Origin: Devosia rhizoryzae | Lineage (GTDB): Bacteria; Pseudomonadota; Alphaproteobacteria; Rhizobiales; Devosiaceae | Reading direction: 5' to 3' | DNA length: 64,000 nucleotides | Assembly: GCF_016698665.1 (NCBI RefSeq) | Contig: NZ_CP068046.1 | Coordinates: forward strand, 1,240,001-1,304,000 | In this document: positions 21,712 through 31,606 of the stretch, piece after piece | Numbering within the stretch: position 1 is the first letter of the stretch | Layout of the letters: every line of letters begins with the position of its first letter | Position numbers and translations under genes: made by a program | The notes under the pieces: model-generated | Seen by the model: only the letters and a program-made list of their open reading frames with translations | What the model was told of the DNA's origin: nothing | Databases searched by the model: none

Positions 21712-24038
21712 TAGTAACGCACAATCGCAGCGAGCCGCGATTCCTCCTGGTGGGGTTGGTTTTCGGGGCCCGCGGGGCCCTCGTCATTGGTCGCGGTCTT
21801 CGCGGGAGACTGCAAAGGCAGGGTGAAGGTTACGCAGGCGCCGACGCGGCCCGTCTCGTCGGGCTCGGCATCGACCAATTCGACAATGCCGCCATGTTGC
21901 TCGATAATGCGGGCGACAATGGCGAGGCCGAGGCCCGTGCCTTTGTCGCGGGTGGTCATATAAGGCTCGAGAAGGCGCTGACGGTTTTCCTTGGGCCAGC
22001 CCTTGCCGTTGTCGGAGATCGAGACGCGGGCAGCGTTGCCTTCCACATGGGCCTCGACGGTAATGGTCGGCTGCCAGTCGGGTGACATCTGGACGTCTTC
22101 GAAGGCCTCGACGGCGTTCTTGATCAGGTTGGTGAGCGATTGCGCGATGAGGCGATTGTCGAACCAGGCGTAGATGTTTTCTTCCGGCAGCTGGGTGACG
22201 ACCTGGACTTCCGGCAGGCGCACGCTTTCGAGGAACACGGCCTGGCGAATGGTGTCGCTGAGATCGGCGATCTCAGGAGCCGATTCGGGCATGCGCGCAA
22301 AGGCGGAAAATTCGTCGACCATGCGGCCAATGTCGCCGACCTGGCGTACGATGGTGTTAATGCACTTGTCGAAGACTTCGCGATCATCCTCGAGCTTGCT
22401 GCCATAGCGGCGGCGAAGGCGTTCGGCGGAGAGCTGGATGGGGGTCAGCGGGTTCTTGATCTCGTGGGCGATGCGGCGGGCAACGTCGGCCCAGGCGCTG
22501 GTGCGTTGCGCCGATTCGAGATCGGTGATGTCGTCGAAGGTCAGCACATAGCCCTTGGATTCGGTAATCGAGCCTTCGCGGGTGAGCTGCACCTGATATA
22601 TACGGCGGTCGGTTTCGTTGCCGAGCTGGATCTGGTCACGCACCTGGCCGCGACGGGCGGAGCGGGCCTTTTCCATCGTGGGCGCGATCTCGGGCATGAT
22701 GGTTTCCATGCGCTCGCCCATGAGCTCGATTTCAGTGCGGCCCAGCATTTCGCAAGCGCGGGCATTGACCAGGGTAATGGCGCCGAACGGGTCGAGCCCG
22801 ATGATGCCGGCGGACACGCCTTCCACCACGGCCTCGGTGAACTGCCGGCGCTTTTCGTTGACCTCGTTGGCCTTGAGCAGTTCTTCGCGCTGGCTGCGCA
22901 GCTGCAGGGTCATGCGGTTGAAGCCGTTGGAGAGATCGCGCAAATCGCCCCTGCCCTCCTGCACCGGAACCTGGACGTTGAGGTCGCCGCCGCTAACCCG
23001 ACGCGACGCCACCATGAGGTTCCGGATGGGATCAACGAAGCGGTTTGCGAGCGCGATACCGATCCAGAGAGCCGCCAGGAGCAGCACCACGGCCAGACCC
23101 ACATACATGATGGTAAAGGTGATCTGGAAGACGAGGCGGTTCGACGCGTATTCGCGGTATTCCGTTATATTCTGGTCGGTTAGCCGCATATATTGAAGCA
23201 CTTCGGCATCGACGGGACGGGCTACGAAGAGGAAAAGATCGTCGTAGCCACGGAGCTTCACGACGGAACCCACGAGGTTGGTGGTGCCGGGGGCGATGGC
23301 GGTTGGGATGCCTTCAACCACGCCCTGGGTGATGTTTTCCGGAAGCTTGGGATAGGTGCCGGCGACGTTGATCTGCGCGCGGATTATGGTTTCGCCGGTG
23401 GAGTTGATCAGCGATGTGAAGGGTAAAGAGCGGGTCACCGCCAGCGCTGTCAGAATACGGCCGAACCGATCGGGGTCGCTTTGGTAGGTCGCCTGTGCTT
23501 GTTCAAGCTCGGTGGCGACCCAGATGATGTCGTCGCGCAGCACTTGGGCATGCTCGAGCATGTAGGAGCGCGCAACGAGACGTGAGCTTTCCACCATGGC
23601 GCGCGTGCGGTCCGAGAACCACTGATCGAGGCCCTGGTTCAAGGCAATGGTTGCGATGACTGCTACCAGTGCCGCGGGAACGGCGGCGACGAAGGCGAAC
23701 ATGGCGACCATGCGCACCTGCAGCCCTGCCCCCGGCTGGCGCTTGATGCGCGCCTGGATCAACAGCACGGCTTCGGTGACGACCAGGGCGAACACCAGAA
23801 GGACCAGGATGCCGGTGACGATCCAGATGATCGTCCAGACCTCGGTCGACGGCTCGATGTTGGTGAAGCCTGAAAGGATCAGGAAGGATAGCGACGACAT
23901 CAGCACCGAGGCGAAGACGACGACGAAGCCCAAGACGCGCAAGGACTGGTGTTGCCCGAAGCGCAGCAAAGAGCGCGCCGGCCGCTTTTCAGCCGTGCGA
24001 TCTTCCATGCTCGTCTCGTTGGAGACCAGATCGGTCAT
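21711..24038 (-). CDS. ntrY: NtrY membrane sensor histidine kinase
   Basis: The product of about 775 residues has three or four N-terminal membrane segments (for example VLGFVVVFASVLMSSLSFLI), an extracytoplasmic sensor part, a further membrane helix near AVVLLLAALWIGIALAN, HAMP, a PAS domain with GLDPFGAITLVNARACEMLG, a HisKA domain with the phospho-histidine in [15 protein letters not shown], and a HATPase domain with NLIKNAVEAF and DKGTGLGLAIVARI. It phosphorylates NtrX. I prefer the ATG at 24038, preceded by AGGGGG, over a longer frame from 24083. It is divergent from the DMT-transporter gene. Confidence 0.94.
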   Translation of the reverse strand: MTDLVSNETSMEDRTAEKRPARSLLRFGQHQSLRVLGFVVVFASVLMSSLSFLILSGFTNIEPSTEVWTIIWIVTGILVLLVFALVVTEAVLLIQARIKRQPGAGLQVRMVAMFAFVAAVPAALVAVIATIALNQGLDQWFSDRTRAMVESSRLVARSYMLEHAQVLRDDIIWVATELEQAQATYQSDPDRFGRILTALAVTRSLPFTSLINSTGETIIRAQINVAGTYPKLPENITQGVVEGIPTAIAPGTTNLVGSVVKLRGYDDLFLFVARPVDAEVLQYMRLTDQNITEYREYASNRLVFQITFTIMYVGLAVVLLLAALWIGIALANRFVDPIRNLMVASRRVSGGDLNVQVPVQEGRGDLRDLSNGFNRMTLQLRSQREELLKANEVNEKRRQFTEAVVEGVSAGIIGLDPFGAITLVNARACEMLGRTEIELMGERMETIMPEIAPTMEKARSARRGQVRDQIQLGNETDRRIYQVQLTREGSITESKGYVLTFDDITDLESAQRTSAWADVARRIAHEIKNPLTPIQLSAERLRRRYGSKLEDDREVFDKCINTIVRQVGDIGRMVDEFSAFARMPESAPEIADLSDTIRQAVFLESVRLPEVQVVTQLPEENIYAWFDNRLIAQSLTNLIKNAVEAFEDVQMSPDWQPTITVEAHVEGNAARVSISDNGKGWPKENRQRLLEPYMTTRDKGTGLGLAIVARIIEQHGGIVELVDAEPDETGRVGACVTFTLPLQSPAKTATNDEGPAGPENQPHQEESRLAAIVRY

Positions 24039-24232
24039 GCGCCCCCTAGAACTGCCTCGCCCGACCGCCCTGACCGAAGCCAATGGCGGAACACGAAGCG
24101 TGACCTAATTCGGCTGACCCTTCAAGATAAATGTTGCCAAAATGTGACACTGGTACGGGACAAGCTTTCTAGAAGCTCTGGACAAGCCTCTGAGCCGGGA
24201 GCATGGACGGTGTTCTCCTACCGAGTTCAAAG

Positions 24233-25135
24233 ATGACTTCTCTTCCCGCAGAGCGGATCGAAACGGCCAGTCTCAAGGGCATGGCGCTTGGGATCTTCGC
24301 CCATTCCTGTTTCTCGCTGCACGACGCCATGGTCAAAGGCGTGATCACTGATTTGCCGGCACCGCAGATCCTGTTCGTTCGCAGCCTCGTCATCCTTGCC
24401 ATCTGCTTTCTGGTTGGGCGCCGAAACCTCTTTGCCGATCTTGTGGCATCGCCCAATCGCATGCTGATCTTCGGTCGAGGGCTGCTGACCCTTGCGGCGT
24501 GGACCATGTATTACAGTGCCGGTCGCGAGCTGCAGCTGGCGGAGATGACGACGCTCTACTATTTCGCACCGGTGCTGACGACGATCCTTGCGGTCATCTT
24601 CCTCAAGGAGCAGCTGACGCTGGCGCGGATCGGAGCAGCATCGATCGGATTCTTCGGCGTGCTTGTTGCCGCCAATCCCGCAGGCTTTTCGCTGAGCCTC
24701 CCCGTCATCATGGTTCTGGCTGCCGCGCTGTCCTGGGCCGTGGCGATGATCCTGATGCGCACGATTTCCAGAAGCGACAGCACGCTGGTTCAGGTTTTTG
24801 CTCAGAACCTGCTGCATGCTTTGGTGATGGGCGTAATCTCGATACCGCTTTGGCAGGCAATGGAAGGCTGGCACATCGCGCTTTGCATCGGTGCGGGCCT
24901 CGTAGGGGGATGCGGACAATTCACCCTAGTGGAGGCCGCAAGGGTCGTGCCCGCCAGCGTGCTCGGAACGGTGGAATATGGAGCCCTGATGTGGAGCTTC
25001 ATTTTTGGCTATCTGTTCTGGGCCGAAATGCCGGCGCCGACGGTCTATGTCGGCGCCTTCCTGATCGTTGCCGCGGGCCTCACACTGGCTCTCAGCGAGC
25101 GACGCAACCGCAGAGAAGTTGCGCAGGTGCCCTAA
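24233..25135 (+). CDS. DMT-superfamily (EamA) transporter
   Basis: The product of about 300 residues has ten predicted membrane helices in two EamA repeats, for example [16 protein letters not shown] and [20 protein letters not shown] in the first half, with a second repeat around [20 protein letters not shown]. Members export metabolites such as amino acids or S-adenosylmethionine; the substrate here cannot be read from sequence. An alternative start at 24203 adds ten residues but has GGGAG only one base before the ATG. The last four bases overlap ntrC on the opposite strand. It separates the ntrYX and ntrBC blocks and may be a later insertion. Confidence 0.85.
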   Translation: MTSLPAERIETASLKGMALGIFAHSCFSLHDAMVKGVITDLPAPQILFVRSLVILAICFLVGRRNLFADLVASPNRMLIFGRGLLTLAAWTMYYSAGRELQLAEMTTLYYFAPVLTTILAVIFLKEQLTLARIGAASIGFFGVLVAANPAGFSLSLPVIMVLAAALSWAVAMILMRTISRSDSTLVQVFAQNLLHALVMGVISIPLWQAMEGWHIALCIGAGLVGGCGQFTLVEAARVVPASVLGTVEYGALMWSFIFGYLFWAEMPAPTVYVGAFLIVAAGLTLALSERRNRREVAQVP

Positions 25136-26577
25136 TTTCGGCGGCTGTGCTTGACGATCTCGATCGAATGCGTGCGGATCTTCTTGCGCAGCGTGTTGCG
25201 ATTGAGGCCCAGCAAGTCTGCTGCCTTGATCTGGTTGCCGCCACAGGCGTTGAGCGCCATGGCGATCAGGGGCGCTTCCACCTTGTCTATAACGGCCTGG
25301 TACATGCCGTTTGGCGGCAGGTTCGGCTCGTATTCGCGCAAGAGCTGGCCGACATGCGTTTCGACAGCCATCGAAATGTCGACGGGCCCTGCCCCGCCGG
25401 TGACCGCGGGGCGATCGGCAATGTTGAGTTCGTTCTGGACGATCTCGGCGGAGATCTGCTCGTCTGCGTAGAGCGCCGAGAGGCGGCGGACGAGATTTTC
25501 GAGCTCGCGGATGTTGCCGGGCCAAGAATAGTTCTGCATCAGCCGAATGGCTTCGGGCGTCACGCTCTTGGCGGGCTCACCCTCGCGCTGCGCCATGCGC
25601 ATGAAGTGCTGGACGAGATCGGTGATGTCATCGATGCGTTCGCGTAGTGGCGGCAGGCGGATCGGCACGACATTGAGGCGATAGTATAGATCCTCGCGGA
25701 AGAGGCCCTGGCGGATCATCTGGCTGAGGTCACGGTGCGTTGCCGCCACGATGCGGACATTGGTCTTGATGGCGTTGCGGCCACCGACCATGGTGTATTC
25801 GCCTTCCTGCAGCACGCGGAGAAGACGGGTCTGGGCGTCCATCGGCATGTCGCCGATTTCGTCGAGGAACAGCGTACCGCCTTCGGCCTGTTCGAAGCGA
25901 CCCGAGGACCGGGTATTGGCGCCGGTGAAGGCACCCTTTTCGTGGCCGAAGAGCTCGGCTTCGATCAGGTCGCGAGGAATGGCGGCCATGTTGATGGCGA
26001 CGAAGGGCCCGTTGCGGCGCTTTCCGAAGTCGTGGAGGGCGCGGGCGACCAGTTCCTTGCCGGTACCGCTTTCGCCGGTGATCATGACCGTCAGGTCGGT
26101 CTGCATCAGGCGCGCCAAGGCGCGGTAGATGTCTTGCATGGCGGTCGAGCGACCCACCAGCGGCATGGTCTCGCCCGGCTCTTCTGCCTTGCGGTCGGCG
26201 ACGGTGGGCTTTTTGGCATCGGCCAGAGCGCGGGAGACGACCGAAAGCACTTCGGTGATGTCGAAGGGCTTGGGCAGGTATTCGTAGGCGCCGACTTCGG
26301 AGGCCCGGATGGCGGTCATGAACGTGTTTTGTGCACTCATGACGACCATCGGCAGATCCGGCCGGATCTTCTTGATCTTGGGCATGACCTCGAAGGCGTT
26401 GCCATCGGGCATGGCCACGTCGGTGATCAGGATATCGCCCTCGCCGCGGCTGACCCAGTTCCACATGGTGGAGATATTGCCGGTGGGGCGAACTTCGTAG
26501 CCGGCCCGCGTCAGCGCCTGGTTCAGCACCATGCGGATGGCGGCATCGTCGTCAGCCAGCAAAACCACGTGACTCAT
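25132..26577 (-). CDS. ntrC: Nitrogen regulation response regulator NtrC
   Basis: The 481-residue sigma-54 activator has a receiver domain (phospho-acceptor Asp53 in [11 protein letters not shown]), an AAA+ domain with Walker A GESGTGKE, an intact GAFTGA loop ([18 protein letters not shown]) and Walker [14 protein letters not shown], and a Fis-type DNA-binding end ([20 protein letters not shown]). When phosphorylated by NtrB under nitrogen limitation it activates genes for ammonium and alternative nitrogen use. The start overlaps the ntrB stop by four bases. Unlike NtrX in this window, all ATPase motifs are intact. Confidence 0.97.
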   Translation of the reverse strand: MSHVVLLADDDAAIRMVLNQALTRAGYEVRPTGNISTMWNWVSRGEGDILITDVAMPDGNAFEVMPKIKKIRPDLPMVVMSAQNTFMTAIRASEVGAYEYLPKPFDITEVLSVVSRALADAKKPTVADRKAEEPGETMPLVGRSTAMQDIYRALARLMQTDLTVMITGESGTGKELVARALHDFGKRRNGPFVAINMAAIPRDLIEAELFGHEKGAFTGANTRSSGRFEQAEGGTLFLDEIGDMPMDAQTRLLRVLQEGEYTMVGGRNAIKTNVRIVAATHRDLSQMIRQGLFREDLYYRLNVVPIRLPPLRERIDDITDLVQHFMRMAQREGEPAKSVTPEAIRLMQNYSWPGNIRELENLVRRLSALYADEQISAEIVQNELNIADRPAVTGGAGPVDISMAVETHVGQLLREYEPNLPPNGMYQAVIDKVEAPLIAMALNACGGNQIKAADLLGLNRNTLRKKIRTHSIEIVKHSRRN

Positions 26578-27713
26578 TTGGCTGAACTTTCTTCGTCTTC
26601 GGAAGGTGTCTGGAAGGCGCCGCTCGCGACCGGCAGCAGAATTCTGAACCGTGTGCGGCCGGGGCGGCTGTCGCTGTCTATTACGCCGCCATGATCACCG
26701 ATGATCTTGGCGACAAGCGCCAGACCAAGGCCCGAGCCATTGGTCTTGGTGGTGACGAACGGATCGAACAGGAATGGCAGGATGTCGGGAGGCACGCCGG
26801 GGCCATTGTCCTCGATGACGATCTCGAGCGGCAGTGAAATGCGCTCGGAGACGCCAGCGACGCTGATGCGGATGCCTGGGCGGAAGGCTGTCGAGATGCG
26901 GATCTCGGGTTTTTGTGTCCGCTCAAGGGCTTCTGAGGCGTTCTTGATCAGGTTCAGGAACACCTGAATGAGCTGATCGCGGTTGCCATAGACCGGTGGC
27001 AGCGAGGGATCGTATTCCTCGTAGAACGAGATGCCACGGGCGACGCCATTACGGGCGAGCAGCTTAACGCGATCGAGGATGACGTGGATATTGATCGGCT
27101 CGCGCTCCATCGGGCGCTCATCGCCGAACACCTCCACGCGGTCGATCAGGTGCACGATGCGATCGGTTTCGTCGCGGATGAGGCGCGCCAGCGGGACCTC
27201 TTCAGCGGGGACGGATTGCTCCAAAAGTTGCGCGGCGCCACGGATGCCGGAGAGCGGGTTCTTGATCTCGTGGGCGAGCATGGAGGCGAGCCCAGTGACG
27301 GAGCGGTGGGCGCCACGCGACACCATCTGCCGGTCGATCTTGTCGGCCATTGTGCGTTCCTGGATCAGGACCGCTACGCGTCCATCCGTGTCGGAAATGG
27401 GGCTGGCGAAGACGTCGGCGATGCGTTCGTCGCCGAAGCGGGAGGAGCCGACGCGGACGCGATATTCGGTCATCGGTGCGCGACGCTGCACGACGCTTTC
27501 GACGAGGCTGATGATGGGCGAGCCGAAGGCGATCAGGTCATCGAGTGTCTGACGCGTAAGGACGCTAAGCGAGGCGCCGAAGAAGGCTTCGGCCGCGTAA
27601 TTGACGAACTGGACCTGCCGTTCCTCGCCGAGCACCAGGATAGGTTGCGGCAGGGCCTGCAGCACGGCACGGGCCGGAACCGAGTCGATGTCCATCAGCA
27701 TCGCCGTATTCAT
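26574..27713 (-). CDS. ntrB: Nitrogen regulation sensor kinase NtrB
   Basis: The product of about 379 residues is a soluble histidine kinase with an N-terminal PAS domain ([20 protein letters not shown]), a HisKA domain with phospho-histidine in [15 protein letters not shown], and a HATPase domain with [11 protein letters not shown] and [13 protein letters not shown]. It phosphorylates or dephosphorylates NtrC in response to PII proteins. The ATG at 27713 overlaps the dusB stop (ATGA), which decides the start against a frame opening 15 bases earlier. The dusB-ntrB-ntrC order is the classical alphaproteobacterial nifR3-ntrBC operon. Confidence 0.96.
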   Translation of the reverse strand: MNTAMLMDIDSVPARAVLQALPQPILVLGEERQVQFVNYAAEAFFGASLSVLTRQTLDDLIAFGSPIISLVESVVQRRAPMTEYRVRVGSSRFGDERIADVFASPISDTDGRVAVLIQERTMADKIDRQMVSRGAHRSVTGLASMLAHEIKNPLSGIRGAAQLLEQSVPAEEVPLARLIRDETDRIVHLIDRVEVFGDERPMEREPINIHVILDRVKLLARNGVARGISFYEEYDPSLPPVYGNRDQLIQVFLNLIKNASEALERTQKPEIRISTAFRPGIRISVAGVSERISLPLEIVIEDNGPGVPPDILPFLFDPFVTTKTNGSGLGLALVAKIIGDHGGVIDSDSRPGRTRFRILLPVASGAFQTPSEDEESSAK

Positions 27714-28705
27714 GCGGCGGCACTCCATTCACCTGAAAAGAGCGTGCCGATCAGGGCGAGCACGGCTTTGGGATCTTCGTTGTCGAGCAGTTGCCGACGG
27801 GTGGGTTTATCGAGGTTGAGGTTGGCGGTCTCGGCATACCAATCGAGATGCTTGCGGGCGGCGCGGAGGCCGATTTCCTTGCCGTATTCGATCAGCATCT
27901 CGTCGTAGTGCTGCTGGATCAGCTGAGCGAGCTCAAGGCCATGGGGAGCCTGTGGCGGCTTTTGCCCATCGAGCATCGCGCCGATCTGCCCAACGCGCCA
28001 GGGCTGGCCTTGCGCGCCACGACCGAGCATGACGGCAGCGGCACCTGACTCCTGCAAGGCCCTAGCGGCATCCTCATGATCAAGAATATCGCCGTTGACG
28101 ACGACGGGCACATCTACGGCCTCCACCACTTGCCGCACGAGGGACCAGCGCGCGTGGCCCTTGTAGAACTGCTGGCGGGTGCGGCCATGGACGGTGATCA
28201 TCTGCGCGCCGGCGCTGACCGCGAGCTGGGCGATTTGCGGTGCGTTGAGGCTGTCGTCGTCCCAACCGAGCCGCATCTTGACGGTGACCGGCTTGCTGGT
28301 GGCGCCCGAGACGGCTTCGACGATGGCGAGTGCCTGGTCCGGCACCCGCATCAGTGCGGAACCGGCATAGCCGTTGGTGACGCGCTTGGCGGGGCAGCCA
28401 AAATTGATGTCGATGATGTCGGCGCCGCCTGCTTCGGCGATGCGTGCGCCTTCCGCCATCCACACCGGTTCGCAGCCCGCGAGCTGAACCATGTGCGGGA
28501 GCGCCCCGGACTTGCCGAGCTTGCGGACCATGTCCTGGTGACCGGTGGTGAGGGCGGCACTGGCGACCATTTCCGAAACCACGAGACCTGCGCCGAAGCG
28601 TTCGGCGATCTCGCGGAAGGGCCGGTCGGTGATGCCGGCCATGGGTGCGAGGATGGCTCGGTTGCGGAGGGCGTGACCGCCGATGCTCAATGTGCGGGCA
28701 TTCAC
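27710..28705 (-). CDS. dusB: tRNA-dihydrouridine synthase DusB (NifR3)
   Basis: This flavoenzyme reduces uridine to dihydrouridine in tRNA. The signatures are ILAPMAGITDRPFREIA near the N-terminus, the catalytic-loop cysteine in INFGCPAKRVTNGYAGSAL, and TVHGRTRQQFYKGHARW plus the FMN-phosphate-binding VNGDILDHEDA region. The start is a GTG at 28705 (331 residues) or a TTG two codons earlier, which has GGGG at a better distance; neither is strong. It heads the dusB-ntrBC operon, and the 160-bp gap to divergent ispDF should hold both promoters. Confidence 0.94.
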   Translation of the reverse strand: MNARTLSIGGHALRNRAILAPMAGITDRPFREIAERFGAGLVVSEMVASAALTTGHQDMVRKLGKSGALPHMVQLAGCEPVWMAEGARIAEAGGADIIDINFGCPAKRVTNGYAGSALMRVPDQALAIVEAVSGATSKPVTVKMRLGWDDDSLNAPQIAQLAVSAGAQMITVHGRTRQQFYKGHARWSLVRQVVEAVDVPVVVNGDILDHEDAARALQESGAAAVMLGRGAQGQPWRVGQIGAMLDGQKPPQAPHGLELAQLIQQHYDEMLIEYGKEIGLRAARKHLDWYAETANLNLDKPTRRQLLDNEDPKAVLALIGTLFSGEWSAAA

Positions 28706-28886
28706 TGCCAACGACTGCCCCAGAATTGTTCAGCGACTAAGTTCTGCCCGCACAATAATCATTTGACTGATTGGTGCAACGGGTTCGCCAGCGTTCGGCG
28801 GTGGAAATCAGCCCTGCTCTTGCCGCATGGCGAGGCGGCGGTTAGAGCATGGGCTTTGCGACATTTCGATGTGAGTGCCCAAGTTT

Positions 28887-30074
28887 ATGCCAGTCAGGTC
28901 GATAGCCGTGATCATTGTTGCGGCGGGCAAGGGGGAGCGTGCCGTTGGCGGTCATGCCGATCCCAAGCAGTATCGGCAAATCGGCGGGCACACGGTGCTG
29001 GAACGAACCATCGAGGCGTTCCTCGCGGTCGAGGCGGTGACGCAGATCGTTCCCGTCATCCATGCGGATCATGCCGAAAAGTATCATGCCTTGGGCCTCG
29101 ATGATCCTCGGTTACTGGCGCCGGTGAAAGGTGGCGCAAGCCGGCAGGCTTCGGTGCTGGAAGGGCTCAAGGCCCTAGCGCCTTTGCGGCCGGATCGGGT
29201 GCTTATCCAGGATGCGGCGCGACCGTTTGCGTCGGCCAAGCTTATCGGCGAGGTCATCGCCGCGCTCGACCAGCATGATGGCGCCCTGCCCGTCTTGCCG
29301 GTCACCGATACGATCAAGCGGTCGCTTGATGGCGTCTCTGTGAGTACGACGGAAGATCGTCGGCAGCTTTTTGCCGCGCAGACGCCGCAGGGGTTTCGCT
29401 TCGGGCCGATCTTTTCGGCGCATATGCGCAGCGGCACGGTGCGGCGGGAATTTACCGACGACGCCGAGATCGCCGAATGGGCGGGGTTGCGGGTGGCCAT
29501 GGTCGAGGGCGAGCGGGACAACATCAAGATCACCCATCCCGAGGATTTCGCCCGGGCCGAACGCATTCTTCAAGGACAAAGCAGAATGGAAACCCGTATC
29601 GGCATCGGCTATGACGTGCACCCGTTCGAGCCGGGCGACGGCGTGTGGCTTTGCGGTGTGAAGATCCCGCACAATGCCAAGCTGCAGGGTCATTCGGATG
29701 CCGACGTGGCGCTGCATGCGCTGACCGACGCTATTCTCGGGTCGATCGGCGAAGGCGATATCGGCACGCATTTTCCGCCCAGCGACATGCAGTGGAAGGG
29801 AGCGGCGTCGAGCGTTTTCCTGCGCCATGCGGGCGAGCTGGTGAAGCAGCGGGGCGGGCGGATCGTCAATCTTGACGTGACAATCGTTGCGGAAGCGCCG
29901 AGAATTGCAAAGCATGTGCCCGCCATGTGCGCAGCGATCGCCGACGTGCTCGGTGTGTCTACTAGCCGCGTCGCGGTAAAAGCAACGACAAATGAAAAGC
30001 TCGGGTTCATCGGGCGGGAGGAAGGGATCGTGGCCATGGCGAGTGCAAGCGTGGAAGTGCCGGGGCTCGACTGA
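28887..30074 (+). CDS. ispDF: Bifunctional 2-C-methyl-D-erythritol 4-phosphate cytidylyltransferase / MECDP synthase
   Basis: The product of about 395 residues fuses two non-consecutive steps of the methylerythritol-phosphate pathway to isoprenoids. The IspD half has IIVAAGKGERAVGGHADPKQ near the N-terminus, LIQDAARPF and the ITHPEDFARAE end. The IspF half begins at TRIGIGYDVHPF, with metal ligands Asp-x-His and GHSDADVALHAL, then EGDIGTHFPPSD. The fusion is typical of alpha- and epsilonproteobacteria. A GTG at 28875 would add four residues; I prefer the ATG, but neither has a clear Shine-Dalgarno sequence. The stop overlaps the pncC start (TGATG). Confidence 0.95.
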   Translation: MPVRSIAVIIVAAGKGERAVGGHADPKQYRQIGGHTVLERTIEAFLAVEAVTQIVPVIHADHAEKYHALGLDDPRLLAPVKGGASRQASVLEGLKALAPLRPDRVLIQDAARPFASAKLIGEVIAALDQHDGALPVLPVTDTIKRSLDGVSVSTTEDRRQLFAAQTPQGFRFGPIFSAHMRSGTVRREFTDDAEIAEWAGLRVAMVEGERDNIKITHPEDFARAERILQGQSRMETRIGIGYDVHPFEPGDGVWLCGVKIPHNAKLQGHSDADVALHALTDAILGSIGEGDIGTHFPPSDMQWKGAASSVFLRHAGELVKQRGGRIVNLDVTIVAEAPRIAKHVPAMCAAIADVLGVSTSRVAVKATTNEKLGFIGREEGIVAMASASVEVPGLD

Positions 30075-30580
30075 TGACGATCAAGACCCAGGCCGTGCCG
30101 CCTCTCAACCAGCAGATCATCGACCTTCTCGCCGAGCGCAAGCTGACGCTGGTCACCGCCGAAAGCTGCACCGGCGGCATGATTGCCGCCGCACTGACGG
30201 ATGTGGCGGGTAGCTCAGCCGTGTTTTATGGCGGCTATATCACCTATGCCAACACGGCCAAGTCGCGCATGATCCAGGTGCAGCCGCGGCTGATCGGCGA
30301 TTATGGTGCGGTGAGCAACCAGGTCGCCCGGGCGATGGCCGATGGCGCGCGCAACACGGCAAAGGTCGACCTTGCGGTTGCGGTGACCGGCATTGCCGGT
30401 CCGGATGGTGGCACGGAAAAGAAGCCGGTCGGCCTCGTCTATGTCGCGGTGTCGTCGGATCTGGCGACCGTGGTGATCGAGCATCGGTTCGGCGATCTCG
30501 GCCGCGACGCGATCCGGCGGGCGACAGTGGATGCGGCGCTCGACCTCGTCATGCAGGTGCTAACGAGCGAGCCGGACTGA
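30074..30580 (+). CDS. pncC: Nicotinamide-nucleotide amidohydrolase (CinA C-terminal type)
   Basis: The 168-residue protein is a stand-alone CinA C-terminal domain that deamidates nicotinamide mononucleotide to nicotinate mononucleotide in NAD recycling. Diagnostic segments are VTAESCTGGMIAAALTDVAG with the catalytic Ser/Cys region near residue 31, FYGGYITYANTAK, the GAVSNQVARAMADGAR helix, and VTGIAGPDGGTEKKPVGLVY. The N-terminal MoCF-like domain of full CinA is absent, as in E. coli YgaD/PncC. The start codon overlaps the ispDF stop. A 579-base stretch without a protein gene follows. Confidence 0.93.
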   Translation: MTIKTQAVPPLNQQIIDLLAERKLTLVTAESCTGGMIAAALTDVAGSSAVFYGGYITYANTAKSRMIQVQPRLIGDYGAVSNQVARAMADGARNTAKVDLAVAVTGIAGPDGGTEKKPVGLVYVAVSSDLATVVIEHRFGDLGRDAIRRATVDAALDLVMQVLTSEPD

Positions 30581-30597
30581 ACGGTTGAAAGAACGTT

Positions 30598-30870
30598 CCG
30601 CCTGCCTCTAGGCAGGCCGAAGCGCCGGTCGGGGCTGCCGCCGGTTGATGATCAGATGATGGAGCCCCGAGACGGCTTTCGCCTCGTGAGTAGTTTTATA
30701 TGTGAGACGCAAGACGTCTCGGAGCGCCGGGTTTTCTGGCAGGCAGCGTCTTAGGGGAGGATTACGCCTCCCCGTCCACGGACCCAGACTCCGTAACGAT
30801 ACAGAGTCCTCCCGGCTGTCGCCGGACGGTTGATCGTTGCAACCCCATCTCCACCCGGCTGATGGGGTGA
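30598..30870 (-). ncRNA. Unidentified structured RNA candidate
   Basis: At least seven stems lie in 270 bases between pncC and the coq10-type gene: 30843-30867 (7 bp), 30812-30825 (CCGGC/GCCGG), 30787-30808 (9 bp), 30754-30773 (GGGGAGG/CCTCCCC), 30704-30720 (6 bp), 30631-30668 (GGGGCT/AGCCCC) and 30600-30617 (GCCTGCC-TCTA-GGCAGGC). In the 30787 stem one position is a G-U wobble only if the minus strand is transcribed, and a C-A mismatch otherwise. That favours the minus strand, with the last hairpin as a terminator-like 3' end followed by GGAACGTTCTTTC. A TATCTT box at about 30873 could be the -10. I could not match it to tmRNA, RNase P RNA, SRP RNA or 6S RNA. The overlapping 108-codon frame looks spurious. 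Confidence 0.5.
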
Positions 30871-30931
30871 AGATAGCGCAGGATGCAGGGGTGGGGATAA
30901 GCGGGGTAGATTGAGTTCGTGGAGAGGCCGA

Positions 30932-31118
30932 CACCCCCTTCCGAGCTGCGCTAAGGCGCGGGGCGCCTAAGCTCCGCTTGCCTTCCCCTCAAGGGGGAAG
31001 GTGGGCATCGGGTATTTTGGACGGTAATGCCAAACACACCGCATTCACCTTCCCCCTCAGAGGGGAAGGCAAGCAGAGCTTGGCGACGGAGGAGCTTAGC
31101 GGCGCTCGGAAGGGGGTG
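30932..31118. repeat. Large inverted repeat element, copy E
   Basis: The left arm CACCCCCTTCCGAGC (from 30932) and the right arm GCTCGGAAGGGGGTG (to 31118) are outer complements. Inside, TTGCCTTCCCCTCAAGGGGG and CCCCCTCAGAGGGGAAGGCA face each other around a centre of about 50 bases. The whole can form one long imperfect hairpin or two arms that each fold alone. It belongs to the same broad type as copies A-C but is longer. It lies between the RNA candidate and the coq10-type stop. Confidence 0.8.
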
Positions 31119-31159
31119 CCTGGTGATCCCCCACTCGCGGGAAGAAAGAGGAGGCGGGG

Positions 31160-31606
31160 CTAGGCGCCAAACCTTCTATCGGCCTCGTCGATGAAGGCTT
31201 GCATGATTTCTTCCTGCTTCATGGCGAAAGCCGGTTCGGCGATGGCGGCGATGAAGGGGTTGGAGATCTTGAAATCGATCTCGAAGCGCACGCGCGTGCC
31301 CTGCCCTTCGGGGTCGATGCTCCAGACCGAGTCGAGGTAGCTGAAGGGGCCGTCGACCGCCTTGGCGCGGATGGTGCGAGCCACCGGGTCGAGGGTGACG
31401 CGGCTGGTATAGGCCTGGGTGATGGGACCGAAATAGAGCGTCATCTTGGCGAGCTTGACGTCCGTTCCGGCAGGTGCCGCCGGGTCAGGACGGAGATCCA
31501 TTGCTCGGCAGTTGGGGATGAAGCGCGGATAGTCTTCCATGTCCGACACGATCTCGAACATGCGCTGCGGCAGGTGCGGCACGTGCCGCTCGAAAAAACG
31601 CTTCAT
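31160..31606 (-). CDS. Coq10/RatA-type START-domain protein (SRPBCC)
   Basis: The 148-residue product is a single SRPBCC/START-like domain: it opens with the helix-strand start HVPHLPQRMFEIVSDMEDYP, then FIPNCRAMDL, and ends with a long helix FAMKQEEIMQAFIDEADRRFG. Coq10 proteins bind ubiquinone and are needed for its efficient use in respiration, while RatA-like relatives were reported to bind the 50S subunit; the two cannot be separated from this sequence. Its start codon is one base after the lipA stop, so it is translated from the lipA message. The lipA-coq10 pairing is common in alphaproteobacteria. Confidence 0.9.
   Translation of the reverse strand: MKRFFERHVPHLPQRMFEIVSDMEDYPRFIPNCRAMDLRPDPAAPAGTDVKLAKMTLYFGPITQAYTSRVTLDPVARTIRAKAVDGPFSYLDSVWSIDPEGQGTRVRFEIDFKISNPFIAAIAEPAFAMKQEEIMQAFIDEADRRFGA

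Noticed and set aside
30608..30934. 108-codon minus-strand frame across the RNA candidate
   Set aside because: Its composition is arginine/proline-rich without domain features, it has no convincing ribosome site, and it runs through strong stem structures. It reads as a shadow of a structured RNA.
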